A stretch of 64,000 nucleotides of DNA from Thuidium tamariscinum (taxonomy: Eukaryota; Streptophyta; Bryopsida; Hypnales; Thuidiaceae). The position numbers and the translations under genes were made by a program. The stretch is from positions 47,769,682 to 47,833,681 of the forward strand of contig OX344749.2 of NCBI GenBank assembly GCA_947034885.2, read 5' to 3'. The notes beneath the pieces are model-generated. The model was given only the letters and a program-made list of their open reading frames with translations. It was not told where the DNA came from and did not search any database. Below, one piece after another: positions 12,150 to 23,104 of the stretch (the stretch's first letter is position 1; each line of letters begins with the position of its first letter).

Positions 12150-12420
12150 CGCAAGTTCTTCTTGATACAAGCGTGGAGAAAAAACTTATAGCTAAGCCAA
12201 AATGAACCAGTTGGTTTTGAATAACCCGGAGATTTTAGGGTTAGGGTCTCTATACCTTCGATTTGTTGAAGTTTCAACCCAAGACTGGCTACTACGAAGT
12301 GAAGAGAGCTGTCAACGAAGATAACAAACATAGTATAAATGAAGCACAATAGCCTAAACGAATTGCAAGTAGTAACCCTAGGGAGATTAGTTTTAGGGTT
12401 TCTAATATCTACACTAGGAT
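12150..12420 (-). promoter_or_regulatory. 5' region of the ParB-methyltransferase gene with telo-box motifs
   Basis: On the minus strand this stretch has two AAACCCTAAAA/CCCTAACCC-type telo-boxes (near 12230-12250 and 12385-12400). This motif is frequent near transcription starts of plant housekeeping and cell-division genes. No clear TATA box was assigned. Confidence 0.35.
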
Positions 12421-13131
12421 TCCTAATGCTTATTCTATTCTACTGAGAAAGTACATGCTTTGTCGTAATTCTAGTTTTGGTTGTGTATAGGTGAGAATGA
12501 TTATTTCTTTACATAAATCTATATCACATGAAACACTGTTAAATTAGTTAGATGTTTTGAGTAATGTGAAAAATTCATTTCAGTGGAGTTTTGATTGACA
12601 ACTTTCTAATAGGACAAGTTGAAAGCTCTTAGTGTGTTATAAGGAGGTGAAGCAAGATGGGCAATTTTGCAATATGTATTGTTTGGATGACCAGTGAATT
12701 TAATATTTTACCATTTAGTTTTAATTCTGGGGAGCTCTAGGACATTATTTAAGAAATATAGAAGTTCAGATGATATAGGCCTTCAGAATTGCCTATGTCC
12801 TTAATTGTCTAATTTTTCTAAATTTAATTAGGAATAGGGTGAAGAAATATGATTAAATCTCTGGAAATAGGCTCTAGAAAGGATTGCATTTACCACAGTC
12901 AATCTTATATTTTGATTATATATACAAATTTTTCATACTATATTACATATTATTATATATTAACCCTTTAAATGTATACCATTTATTAATTAAGGATAAA
13001 CGTTTGTTACAATATTCTTATACATGTACAGTTCATTTAGGATGACCTATTCATACTCTACATTTTGTGTACTATTAGAATATACAACTTCAATTTAGTT
13101 TAAGTGGGGTAATTCTAGCCAATAGATCATC
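12421..13131. other. AT-rich intergenic DNA
   Basis: Nothing recognisable as a gene, RNA or structured repeat was seen. Confidence 0.4.
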
Positions 13132-13253
13132 CAATTGCAACTAGTTTTTTTCTTTTTGGAACAAACAAAATGAAATTTCATGCAAAGAGAAAATAACATG
13201 CATACTAGTCGCAAGTGGCCTGGCGGAGCTCACAACACAATTGCAACTAGTTT
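13132..13253 (-). mobile_element. Short SINE-like or truncated LINE retroposon
   Basis: A 90-bp insert (13148-13237) lies between perfect 16-bp direct repeats (13132-13147 and 13238-13253). Read on the minus strand it ends in an A-rich tail (CCAAAAAGAAAAAAA). This is the signature of target-primed retroposition. It is too short to name a family. Confidence 0.65.
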
Positions 13254-13843
13254 GATATCCAGGGATGACGGGACGTCCGGACGTCCATGGGACGTAGACG
13301 CTACCCCTCGGACATCTTTTGACATTTGAAATTTTTTTTGACATACGTCCAGCGAACGGGCGACCGGACAGCCATGCGGACGGCCTTTCAGTAAAACGGA
13401 AGGCGGACGGGTAGTCGGTCGGACTACGGATGGGAGGCGGGACAGCAGTCTCGACTGCCCGTGCGTCCGCAGTCTCGACCGCCCGTAGTCTTGACCGTCC
13501 GTCCGCAGTCTCGCTCGTCCGTCCGTCCGCGAGACTGCGGACGGGCGGTCAAGACTGCGGACGCACGGGCGGGACTGCGGACGGGCGGATGCGTGGATAG
13601 TCTCGTTCCATAGTCTCGTTCACCCATTCACCCATTTGCTTGTTGGACGGTGCCGTCCGTTGCTCCGTCCGTAGTCCCGACCCCCAATCCGCCCGTCCGA
13701 AGTTCCGTCCGCGCGTTTGCTTCCGACGGATGCCGTCCGCTGGTCGCCGAGGACTACGTCCATAGCATCCACTGCGTCCGGACGTCCGGATTTTGGACGT
13801 AATTTTGCTCTGGACGTTGCAATTCGTCAACCTTGTTGATATC
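13252..13843. mobile_element. GC-rich hAT-type MITE
   Basis: A 576-bp element (13260-13835) is flanked by perfect 8-bp target duplications TTGATATC (13252-13259 and 13836-13843). It has imperfect terminal inverted repeats CAGGGATGACG / CAAGGTTGACG. An 8-bp duplication with CAGGG-like ends is diagnostic of hAT transposons. The interior is strongly GC-rich, built from many CGGACGG/CCGTCCG words in both orientations, and could fold extensively. There is no transposase, so it is non-autonomous. The left duplication overlaps the end of the SINE-like insertion by 2 bp. Confidence 0.88.
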
Positions 13844-14076
13844 CCAATGAGGTGGCCTATATTCTTAATGTCAATTAGCCATACACAAGTTTTTAATATA
13901 GCTAAAGTAATCGAGGATAATACTTAATGTCTACAAGTACATCAGTCACTTGCTATTAGAACACAGACCCTAATCCTAAAATGAAGTCCCTCTCTTATGC
14001 CCTACTCTCTATTGAATGAAACAAATATAAAGATAAAACATAATCAAAATAGATTCAATTGAGATGATTTACTTAC

Positions 14077-14370
14077 AGAAGAATACATGATAGCTCTTGG
14101 GTTGTATAGACTTACTATCTCCTTTTCAAGCAAGTGCAATGTCTCTAGATTCTCCGTGATGCACTCCTTTTCTTCGATATCTTTGACTTCCTCCAAGTTG
14201 CTAGCACTTCCTACTAAACCTACAATCATACTCGTTGAGGCATTGAGTGCTCTCAACCGGGAGCGCTGTAACTCTTTTTGTGAAGAAAAGAAAAGTTTCC
14301 TCCTCCTCTTCCTTCTCCTCTTCACTGTGATCAATGAACTATCCTCACATGTCTCCTTTGTTGCTAGCAT
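14077..14370 (-). CDS. Orphan first exon of an unrecognised gene
   Basis: The frame runs from ATG at 14370 to a perfect GTAAGT donor after 14077, encoding 98 residues. It contains a strongly basic stretch (KRRRKRRRK), probably a nuclear localisation signal, then a Glu/Leu-rich helical segment. No further exon was found to the left, where the hAT MITE and AT-rich DNA lie. It may be a gene remnant. Confidence 0.4.
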
Positions 14371-15053
14371 GAGACTAATACTATCATTTCACAATTCTAT
14401 TGTAATAGAAATAGAGTTCCAGTATATCTATCACAGGACTTATAAGGTAATGCTAATGCTCTTGGTGGAACAAGTGCATATAAGAGATAAGTCACTTGCC
14501 TACTAAACGACACTACGACAATAAGAATTAACAGACTCAAAATTTAAATGAAGACCCAACACTCCAACAGATCTGTAAAATCTTCTTTTAGGTCTTATTT
14601 GAAATTTTCCAATCCTGGACATAATGAATATAATCGTTCGTTGTCTTTATTTATGAAATTAGAAGATGATTTCGACCTCATTAAAGGCAGATTGGATTTG
14701 GATTGTACATGAAATATAATCTAATACAATATACAACAATTTTAGAAATGACATGGTCGTTGGTTTTCAAATTATCCTTTGTTATTTGGTAAACACTCTT
14801 GATTTCACAATCAAATCAAATCCCTCAGAAAGAGTTGGGCGGTTATTTCAAATATACTAAATATAAGCTTACTAACTATGTTTTTTCCTGACAACCACCT
14901 CCATTTTGGCGACTCTGTGTACTACCTTTCTCATAATGATGTACAAGACAATTTCTTGCCCTTATATTATCTCCTTTTTCTACTTCTTTGTTGTCCCTGG
15001 TTGATCTAGTTTGTTTCATCTGCCTTTGATTTTTACTTCTAGTTTGTTTATCA
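14371..15053. other. Non-coding AT-rich stretch
   Basis: No gene, RNA or repeat recognised between the orphan exon and the split gene. Confidence 0.4.
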
Positions 15054-15344
15054 ATGGCTTCTATCCGAGCGGATGGCCATAAAATACCCTTAGTCCTCCC
15101 TCTTGGAGAAGGGGGATTTGCCGTAATATCTTCACATCTCCTTCACGTTAGATTTGGTTTTATTCAGTCTAGTGTCTATGTTGAAGAGGAGATTATGTTT
15201 GACTCTGGAATTTTGAAGGAGTCTTTTCATGTCCTTAAGTTAGTTGTCGATGATGGTCACGTTTGGCACCTTCCTGTGGGACGCTACAGAGCTTATGGCT
15301 TGCTTTCTCCTTTAATGGGTGCCTCTAATGATGTCGTTCCTCAC
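15054..15344 (+). pseudogene. 5' part of an unrecognised gene split by solo LTR B
   Basis: An ATG-started frame of 97 codons runs straight into the target site of solo LTR B. The composition is coding-like (mixed hydrophobic and charged residues). No domain was recognised. The second part lies at 19171-19644 in the same phase. The gene was therefore present before the LTR inserted and cannot make its full product now. Confidence 0.45.
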
Positions 15345-15751
15345 TATCGTAGTCTGGAAATATCAGGTAAGTAAAATAGGAAGATAGTATATAGAGTAAG
15401 CTCAATTTTTCAAAATTTTAGGGTTAGATATGGCGAAAAGAAGATAATTAGGGTCTTCTTCCCTTGGGATCCGTTTGAACCGGATTGACAAAGGTGAATT
15501 TCCGGTCTATGGGCATAAGTTTCCGGATCCGGATTCCTCAATATCCGGAACGGAACTTCCCGGAAGACGGAACTTGGAGAGACGGATCCGATGTTGTCAA
15601 GAACGGATCCGGTATACCTAAAGACGGATCCGAGGTAGTTCCGGATGGTCGGCACCTACGGGTCTATGCCGTCGACCTACAGAAACTAGCGTAACGGCCG
15701 AGGAACGTCGCGCCGTTCCGAGGGGAACTGGGAACGCAGGGTACCGACTGG

Positions 15752-15759
15752 TATATAAA
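15752..15759 (+). promoter_or_regulatory. TATA box in solo LTR B
   Basis: TATATAAA lies about 175 bp upstream of the ATG of the LTR ORF and is conserved with solo LTR A. Because the ORF is entirely within the LTR, a single solo LTR could still transcribe it. Confidence 0.6.
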
Positions 15760-15933
15760 CCCTTCCTCTCCACTTCATTTTTCCTTTTCGATTTGGCAAA
15801 TCGAGGTACGGCTTGTGTGCAGGTTTTGGAGCGCGTATAGAGAGAGAAAGAGTGGTGAGCAGTAGAGATCGGTTCCGAGTTTAGTTCAGGATCGGTGCCG
15901 ACCGCACCGACAAGTTCCGACTCGGGCGGAGAG

Positions 15934-17931
15934 ATGGCGAGTTCCTCCAATCCGAAGCGAGTGGTAGTGACGGCCAAGGCAATTTCGCCAGTCATCCCTT
16001 CCGATCCGCAGCATCGGAAGGAGTTAGAAGATGATCTAGTCTTCCTAGGGTGTCATGGGTTGATCTGGCGCCCTTGGAGTGTGAAGAGTGACGAGATAGT
16101 ACAGGAAATCCTCTCGGGAGTTCCGAATCAGTACGAACTCATAGTGAGGGGTAGACCGAGTGCCTGGACGTCGGATATCTGGGCGAATGTATACGGTTTT
16201 GATAAAACCGGATTAGGTCTAGCTCCCCGGACGGACAAGTTTGGTGTTAACAAGTTCCGGAATCCGCCCCACCCTAAGGACGGATACTCAGTTCCGGATT
16301 GCACCAATGACCGGCATAGACGGATGTTGGAATTCTTGATTCCCATCCTCTATCCGGAAAAGCCTACCCGTGTCACCGTAACGATAGCAAACACCATCTT
16401 CGGGTGTTTTGAGAAGCGGATAGTCAACTGGGGTATAGTCCTCCAGTGGGTAGTTAATCGGCTAGCCGAGCATGTGGGACGGGAGAAGACTAGCACTATC
16501 AGCGGCTATCTCTTCCACCTGTACCACCACCATGATGTGCTGAGCGGCCCGGAACTCCTCCGCTATGAGATGGGAGTTCAGATCCTCAAGTATGGCTTGA
16601 CGGATGAGTTGGAGAAGGAGTCGGAGGACCCGGAAGACGAGCGGATGGACGAGGACTCGGAAGAGCAGAAGCCGGTCAGCCAGCCGGAACGAAAGCCGGA
16701 ACGGAAGAAGTCCACAACGCCGGACAAGAGAGGACACCCAGACCCGGATCCACCCGGATCAACCCTGGGGAAGAAGAAGCGGAACCACTTCGACACCATC
16801 ATCCGTCACGCCATGATGGCGCACGCAGACAACAACCAATATGAGGCGATACTCGAGCAGATTGTCATGAAGCTGGGCGCGGTGAAGATCGAAGACATTC
16901 TGGAAATCCTCGACCGTCTTCCGACTCAAGAGGTGTTGCGGAAGAAAGACGAAGAGATCCGGAAGTGGGAAGACGTGGCCCGGAATCAGACGGATAAAAT
17001 CCGACAGGCGGAAGATCTGGCCCGGATAGCTGAAGAGGGACGACGGAAGGCGGAAGAGGAGCGGAATGGGCTCCAAAGCACGGTGACGTACTTGGAGAGT
17101 GATCTCAGTGTCGCCAACGGGAAGATCGTGGAGGCCACCTCCTTGGTTCGGAACCTGCAGGAGTTGGTAACCCAACCGGCGGATACCGTGATCAGGGCGA
17201 AACTGTTTTCCGCCCGGCTGATGACGGAAGGGCACGTCACCGGATCAAAAGTCATCACCATCTTGGTGGATTACCAGGCCAAGATGGAAGGGGTGCTGAA
17301 GGAGATGAGGGCCTTAATTGGGGCTCTCAATCCGGAGTTGGGGGAAGGACTGTCGAGCTTGCTCAACCAGCAGGTGTTTACGGACTTCAGCCCCGGTGCG
17401 CAAGGACGGATGTCGATGGATTGGAAACTACTCGGAAACTCGCCGGTCGTGAAGAACCTCGGCGAGCTCGGATCGGATCCGAATGCGGCCGGACCGTCCA
17501 ACACACCTACGGATCCGCAAGAGAAGAGGGCATCACCACGGCTCGACCTGGAGATCCGGATGAAGGCCCTAGCTAATCCGGCCAGGGAGAATCCGGAGAA
17601 GTTCGCCCACATGAACGAGCCAGACAGGGTTCCGGGTAAGGATCCGCGCAGCAAGACAGTCATCTTGGATGACTCGGACAGGGAAGATAATCCGCCCCTC
17701 ACCATCCGTGATGAAGTTAGGGGTCAGGGCGGATTTCAGGGAGTAGAGCATTCAGAAAACTCCGAGGCAGATTCGGAGGAGACTTCGACGGAAGACAGCG
17801 GAACGCCACCGGTTCCGATTCAGAAGAGGCAGACCCGATCCGCCACCAAGAAGGCCCCCCCTCCCAAGGCAGCAACGCGAAGAAGTTCAGTTCCGCCCGT
17901 GGGCGCGACATCGAAGCGGGCGCGTAAGTAG
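15934..17931 (+). CDS. LTR-encoded protein (665 aa) of solo LTR B, function unknown
   Basis: An open frame from ATG at 15934 (context GAGAGATGGCG) to TAG at 17931 lies wholly within the LTR. In order it has a conserved globular block of about 220 residues (LGCHGLIWRPW, APRTDKFGVNKFRNPPHPKDG, TVTIANTIFG, FHLYHHHDVL), an acidic stretch (EDPEDERMDEDSEEQ), a long charged coiled coil (QEVLRKKDEEIRKWEDVARN onward), a VTGSKVITILVDYQAKMEG segment, and a basic C-terminus. The same layout occurs in the diverged ORF inside both LTRs at 26498-40411. It has no zinc knuckle, protease, RT, RNase H or integrase motif, so it is not Gag or Pol. It looks whole. The element is treated as a fossil. Confidence 0.8.
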   Translation: MASSSNPKRVVVTAKAISPVIPSDPQHRKELEDDLVFLGCHGLIWRPWSVKSDEIVQEILSGVPNQYELIVRGRPSAWTSDIWANVYGFDKTGLGLAPRTDKFGVNKFRNPPHPKDGYSVPDCTNDRHRRMLEFLIPILYPEKPTRVTVTIANTIFGCFEKRIVNWGIVLQWVVNRLAEHVGREKTSTISGYLFHLYHHHDVLSGPELLRYEMGVQILKYGLTDELEKESEDPEDERMDEDSEEQKPVSQPERKPERKKSTTPDKRGHPDPDPPGSTLGKKKRNHFDTIIRHAMMAHADNNQYEAILEQIVMKLGAVKIEDILEILDRLPTQEVLRKKDEEIRKWEDVARNQTDKIRQAEDLARIAEEGRRKAEEERNGLQSTVTYLESDLSVANGKIVEATSLVRNLQELVTQPADTVIRAKLFSARLMTEGHVTGSKVITILVDYQAKMEGVLKEMRALIGALNPELGEGLSSLLNQQVFTDFSPGAQGRMSMDWKLLGNSPVVKNLGELGSDPNAAGPSNTPTDPQEKRASPRLDLEIRMKALANPARENPEKFAHMNEPDRVPGKDPRSKTVILDDSDREDNPPLTIRDEVRGQGGFQGVEHSENSEADSEETSTEDSGTPPVPIQKRQTRSATKKAPPPKAATRRSSVPPVGATSKRARK

Positions 17932-19170
17932 GATAGGTTTGAGTAGTTAGGTAGGCTTTTGAGATTTTGGGACGGAAGTTTCCTGGACGGATTTCCCGGA
18001 TGTGGGCCCCGATCCGGAACTTTAGGGACAACTGACCGAACCTTTCCGGATAATCCGGTTGGGCTCCGATTGGTTGTTTCGGATTTTCTTTTGCCTTGTT
18101 GGCATTCCGTTTCTGTTTTTAGGCTTTGACTTTCATTGTTTTTTTTGGCTTTTAAGGGGCAGGCAAGTTAGTTGGCCTGTCATTCCCTCCTAGTGCATAT
18201 TCTACTGTATTTTCATTCCCTTCTTTAATTTGAGCCGGCGGATGGACATTCTAGCTCTGACTTGCGTTTGAGTCTCTTCTTGGTGTGTTCATTGAAGTGT
18301 TGAGAGGCAAGAGGGAAGGGTGAGGAGGAATCCGGATTCTGAGGCACTTGAAATCCGAACTGAGTGACCAACTTCCGAGGGTTAGGATCTTGAATCGTGA
18401 GTTTGAGCGTGGAGCCTTTAATTCACCGGAACGGTGATCCGGTGTAAGTCCAGGAGTGACGAGGAGGAGGTTCCAGAACCGCAGGGGCGGATTCGTGCGG
18501 AGTTAAGCAACCGCCATAGGAAAGTTCTATCCATCGGAAGGTCTACCAACCACTGAGTCGATCCGAAGAACTAGGAAAATACGTCCTTTCGAGTCTAGGG
18601 GTTTTCGAATCTGTCGTTGTAGTAAGGGCAAGTGAATTAGTCCTGAGTGACCTGCTAACCGGATTGGCCTAGAGCTATCCGGGAAGTTGTGAGGATCCGA
18701 ATCCGGCCCTAATACAACATCGGATATATTTTGGTATTTTCATGTATTTTTGTTTGAGAGAAGAGAGCGTGAGGTGTACGAGTGGTAAGTCCCTACCCCT
18801 CTAAAGATCAAGAGAGGACTCCCTGAGGGTAAAACAGGGGTATCAAAAACCAATTATTGAGTGACGGAACCAGATTCCGAATTGAGACGGATCCGGGTGA
18901 AGGAGAAATCCGGATCCGAGAAAGGAATCCGGTCATAGTTGAGAGACGGATTCGGAAAGAAAAGACGGATCCTGAAAAAGAGTCTGGAAGATAAGTTGGT
19001 ATTCCGGATTAAGAGTAGTAACTTGGGGTGTTTTGATCCGAGAAACCTAGAAACCGGAAAACGCAACTATTAGTAACGTCTGGAATCTCCTGGGACGATA
19101 TTCCGTGTCATATTATCACGTTTGGGCGTGATAAAGGTGCTTTCTGCTAGACTGCGCGTACGACACTCAC

Positions 19171-19644
19171 TAATCGGATTATTCTACTGTCGACATGCTT
19201 CTTGTTTGACGGAACGTTAAGAATGCAGAGGAACAGGACCACACTATTTTTACTACAACACTTGTTCCACTTGTACGTGTTAAGCAGGAATTTGTGTCTC
19301 CTATCATAGATTTATCTAGTGAATCTGAAGGAGAATCGCCTAGCCAACCGAATGTACAGGAAACACATCTTCATAGAGTCCCAGACAATGTCTTGAATCC
19401 ATCTCCTTATCCACATAGCACACCAAATACTAGTCCTGCTGTATCTTCTTTCTCTCGCCCGCCAATTTGTCCAAGAAGTTCAGTGCCAGTCAGTATCGTT
19501 GGTTGTCTTCGTAAGCTCTCATCTGTTCGTGGATCTAGGAACGAAATTGCTACTATAGACTATGATTCAATTACGCATGAGAAAGTTCAATATCTTCCTC
19601 CAGTCTTTGATGGGGACGTCGTGTTTGAGTTGCCTTCTCTTTGA
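19171..19644 (+). pseudogene. 3' part of the unrecognised gene split by solo LTR B
   Basis: The frame continues in the phase of 15054-15344 after the LTR, with a TAA at the junction and a TGA shortly after, both explicable as C-to-T changes. From 19294 it is open for 116 codons. It has a clear SUMO-interaction-like motif (PIIDLSSESEGE) followed by a Ser/Pro-rich stretch. A stop follows ELPSL. Function unknown. Confidence 0.45.
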
Positions 19645-22600
19645 CCTTCATCTTCTTCAACTGCTGCTGGAAACCTTCATGGCATGGACAAACGATATGA
19701 CGGTCATGCATCACTATAGGAAAGCCTCGTTTTTTGTGGCAAATTCAAAAGCCTGCGTTGACGTGGAATAAAACATTTGGCATGTGAACCGTAAATGTCT
19801 AGATAAACTCGTTAGAAAAGACAAGCCAAAAACATAAGGAAATCGGAGAAAACATACCGCGTTTCGATAAGAACATTAAGGAAAACAGGGCAGAATTTTG
19901 CTAAAAAAAGGTGTGGAAAAAAGCCACGTGTCTGCCATGTCATCGCCACATCATCATAGGCGGGCCCCGCCCCCCAAAAAATTTGCAGTTGCCCCTTGCT
20001 GACGTGGCCAGTGATGTGAACTTTTACCAGCCCTGCCTGCTCTGATCGGTGTCATGTTTTCTGTAACGGCACCATGTCATTTGTGATGTCCGCAGCGTTG
20101 ATGCTGCTGTTGTTTGCAGGTCGGTGTTCCTGTTTTTGACGACGCTTACTTTGGTGATATTCTGACATGTCAATGAGAATTGAAAACATACAGTCCAGAA
20201 TGTGTCATTGCTGGGTACATGCAATGTTTTCAGTAAAGCATCTTAGTTGTGTTGTTAGGAACTAACTAACGTGTTCATGACGAGATCAGGATTGGCATTC
20301 AGCGAAATCAGCAGTGTCTACCGAAGTAGTATTTGACACCTTCTCTACTAATTGCGTGTGATTCAAAATGCAAGAGAAGAAACAAATCGGAATCCAATGA
20401 ATGTTCACATTCTCTTTTTACATGTTAGGATACCCAATCAATACAGTGTTCTATATTGCAAGACATACTGAAAATCCCAAATCTATCCTAATTCAGTAAT
20501 GTCATGCACAACATTATTTACCACAGTGAAGATTTGGCAATTTACAAATCAAAACATGCTTCATAATGTACGAGACAATTCCATGACGTCACCTGATGTG
20601 TATGATGACATGTTCAAATGCCAGTTATAAAAAACAGGTTTAATTGCAGTAGTTTCAAAAGTATTTAGTAACTACATGTACTTGTCACTTTGTCTAAGCC
20701 GCATACACTAGTGCTGCAGAAACGCGGATATGAGGGACAAGTTTCGATAGTAAAGCTAATTTATTACAAAACTGCGGTGCATGCATAAGTGAGATCTAAT
20801 CGTTCGAGGAACCTGTGACACAGAGGAACTTAGGAAACACAAACAGTTTGGTCACTTTTTACAGCTACTGACAATCACATCATACCATTGTGAATGTGAC
20901 CACTGAATGCTTTCTTTGTATCACTCAGTTCCTTGGCATGTACCATTAACTTGGACCATCAATAGAGTTGCTAAGGATCTATGTACAATGCTCCCTTGCG
21001 CTAGAGTCATACCTCACATGTAGAAGAATCGCTCTTCATGATTACAGTGTGCAACTCCATTTTCACCCACTGCACTTAGAACTTTCTGAATTTCAATACA
21101 TGTGGCAGTACCAATCGCTTATAAACCCCCTACCATGGAAGAGAAGATGGCGCATTGCGCAGCCGACTTCTGAGTGCAGCATACCTCCGCGTCCTCGATG
21201 AGCTACAGCAGTCGTTATAATTTTTGGAAATAGTTGCTAGTATGCATAACTTACGGCTCCTGTAGCTCACCCTCCCATAGTATATAAGATACACATGTTT
21301 TGGCTTACTTCTTCAAGGCTTCCGGCACTACCATGTTGACTTCACTACTCCCTTGTGTTTCACCTTGTACATTGTTTTTTAAATGTTTGGGGTTGGTCAT
21401 CTTCTGCAATTGGCTACTTGCTTCCTGTGAATGATGTCTGCACAAAGAACACGTGGGGACCGTTTAGTCAAGGGTACGCACTGCACTTTAACTTCCCTTT
21501 CTTCCCACAGCGTCCGCAGCACATGCAGCTGTCTGTGTTGACGAAGCTGATTCGGCACACTTGCAATCCCTGAACTCTGTACACCTCAATGTGGATTAGA
21601 GCAGGCCAGTTCATGCATTGACGACTCCCCCATGACCTCAGTTCATTGCACAGTACAGTTGCATCATCTGACACTTTCATGCAAAATTTTTATGACAACT
21701 CACATGCCGTTCAAGTGATGCTCTTGAAGCGGCACAATTGACATTGCAAGCTCACTGTCACTTCCATGCCATGTGTCGTCACCAGCCCTCTTCGTGGTAC
21801 AAGTCAGATTTGTCTTAGCACAGACACTCCATAACCGAAATGAATAGGAGGATTTAGAGTTTCTTGGTTAGATGTGACACCATTTCATGTTTGCCTTCTA
21901 GGTTTAAGCATGGAACTTTTTGATACAACAACAGAAGTTTTCCACCCAAACCCTTCTAGAGTTAGCAACAGCATCCACCACGACATACTGAATACCTTAT
22001 TTCAATTCCTCATTTATCAAATTGACCCCATTGCACTTCTTGTTCTGCACTAGCTACCAGGAATTCGTACTTCCGTTAGTGCAGTCTAAAGATTGAACTG
22101 ATTCGTTTAGCAAATTCACAGCCAACGTTTCTACCCTTCGTAATCATTTATATTCTCGGAGATAGCGTACGCACCTCGTGCATGCTGGCATGCTTTTGAT
22201 CACTACGAGGATATTTGAGTTCCAATCGAGAGAAAGTTAACATAGACGTGTCAATCCTGGTGTCAGTGGGGACGTCTCAATTCGGCCACCTATTTGACGG
22301 AACTTTGTCAAATTTGAGTGACTTCTGACAGATTTTGCGTCATTACCTCCTCTTTTTAAGTTGATTCTATGCTGACCATGCGTTCTTTCCAGACTAGCTT
22401 CACGTCTTCTATTCACTTATTGTTTGCTTGTGCATTTCTACGAAATGAAGGTGGTCCCCCTCAATTATGAGATGCTGAGCATGGACTTCCAAGAATCTTA
22501 AGACAAATGTATATTTCCCATTCGGAAAAAAAGTCACAAAGTAAACACAAAATTCAGTAGGTGGGACTGTGAGAATTTCACATCTTTGGAGGGCCAGCTC

Positions 22601-23104
22601 CAAATTCACAGCATTCGAATCCAAATACAAAAATATTTCATTCAGCATTCTATACTATTTCCATTCACATGGAAAAACAAAACAGCATAATGAGCATCTG
22701 GAGTTCACATGCTCCTACTGTTCAATGGTTGTGATATAGTAAACACTCCTCGCTCTAGAATATAACAATTTACAGGAAACCAACGTCTTGCCCTTACACA
22801 ATTCAGAACGTTTACTTCAAATCACTAAAGGAAGAGCTAGACACCATTGACTACCTCAAAAGCATGCAGGCTGAGGTATGTTGCTAAAACCCAAATGCGT
22901 TTGAACCAATCTACCTCTCAAGTTCATACTATCTTATTCCTTAAACTCTTATATTTTTCAAGCTCACATTCTATTAACTGTACATTATTCCAAATTGAAC
23001 CAAGACGTCATGGATCTAAGTACTAAAGCTCTCACTTCCTTTTCCCTTGGCAGCAAGGCATGTGCACATCCTCCTGAAGCCAACAGCATAGCGCGTTCCT
23101 GTTG
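19645..23104. other. Non-coding DNA downstream of the TNPA-like gene
   Basis: No exon could be supported over 3.4 kb. It probably includes the 3' flank and terminal part of a CACTA element, but no CACTA-type terminal inverted repeat could be paired with confidence. Several CACTA words occur (for example near 20707 and 21327), none with a convincing partner. Confidence 0.4.

Larger units (their letters stand above)
15340..19170 (+). mobile_element. Solo LTR B of the same long-LTR family as A
   Basis: A 3,821-bp LTR (15345-19165) ends TACGACA and is flanked by a perfect 5-bp target duplication CTCAC (15340-15344 and 19166-19170). It aligns end to end with solo LTR A. It carries a TATA box, an open 665-codon ORF and a long 3' part without ORFs. 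It interrupts the gene represented by 15054-15344 and 19171-19644. Confidence 0.92.

Noticed and set aside
12228-12250. Interstitial telomere repeat
   Set aside because: Only one or two TTTAGGG-like units are present. A promoter telo-box is more likely.
14087-14506. Plus-strand frame of 139 codons
   Set aside because: It is mostly the complement of the Lys/Arg-rich minus-strand exon, giving a Phe/Leu/Ser-rich sequence without domain features.
20705-20730. CACTAGTG as a CACTA terminal repeat
   Set aside because: It is an isolated palindrome with no matching inverted partner or 3-bp duplication that could be paired.
22409-22648. Minus-strand 79-codon frame
   Set aside because: Composition is plausible, but there is no start context, neighbouring exon or recognisable domain.
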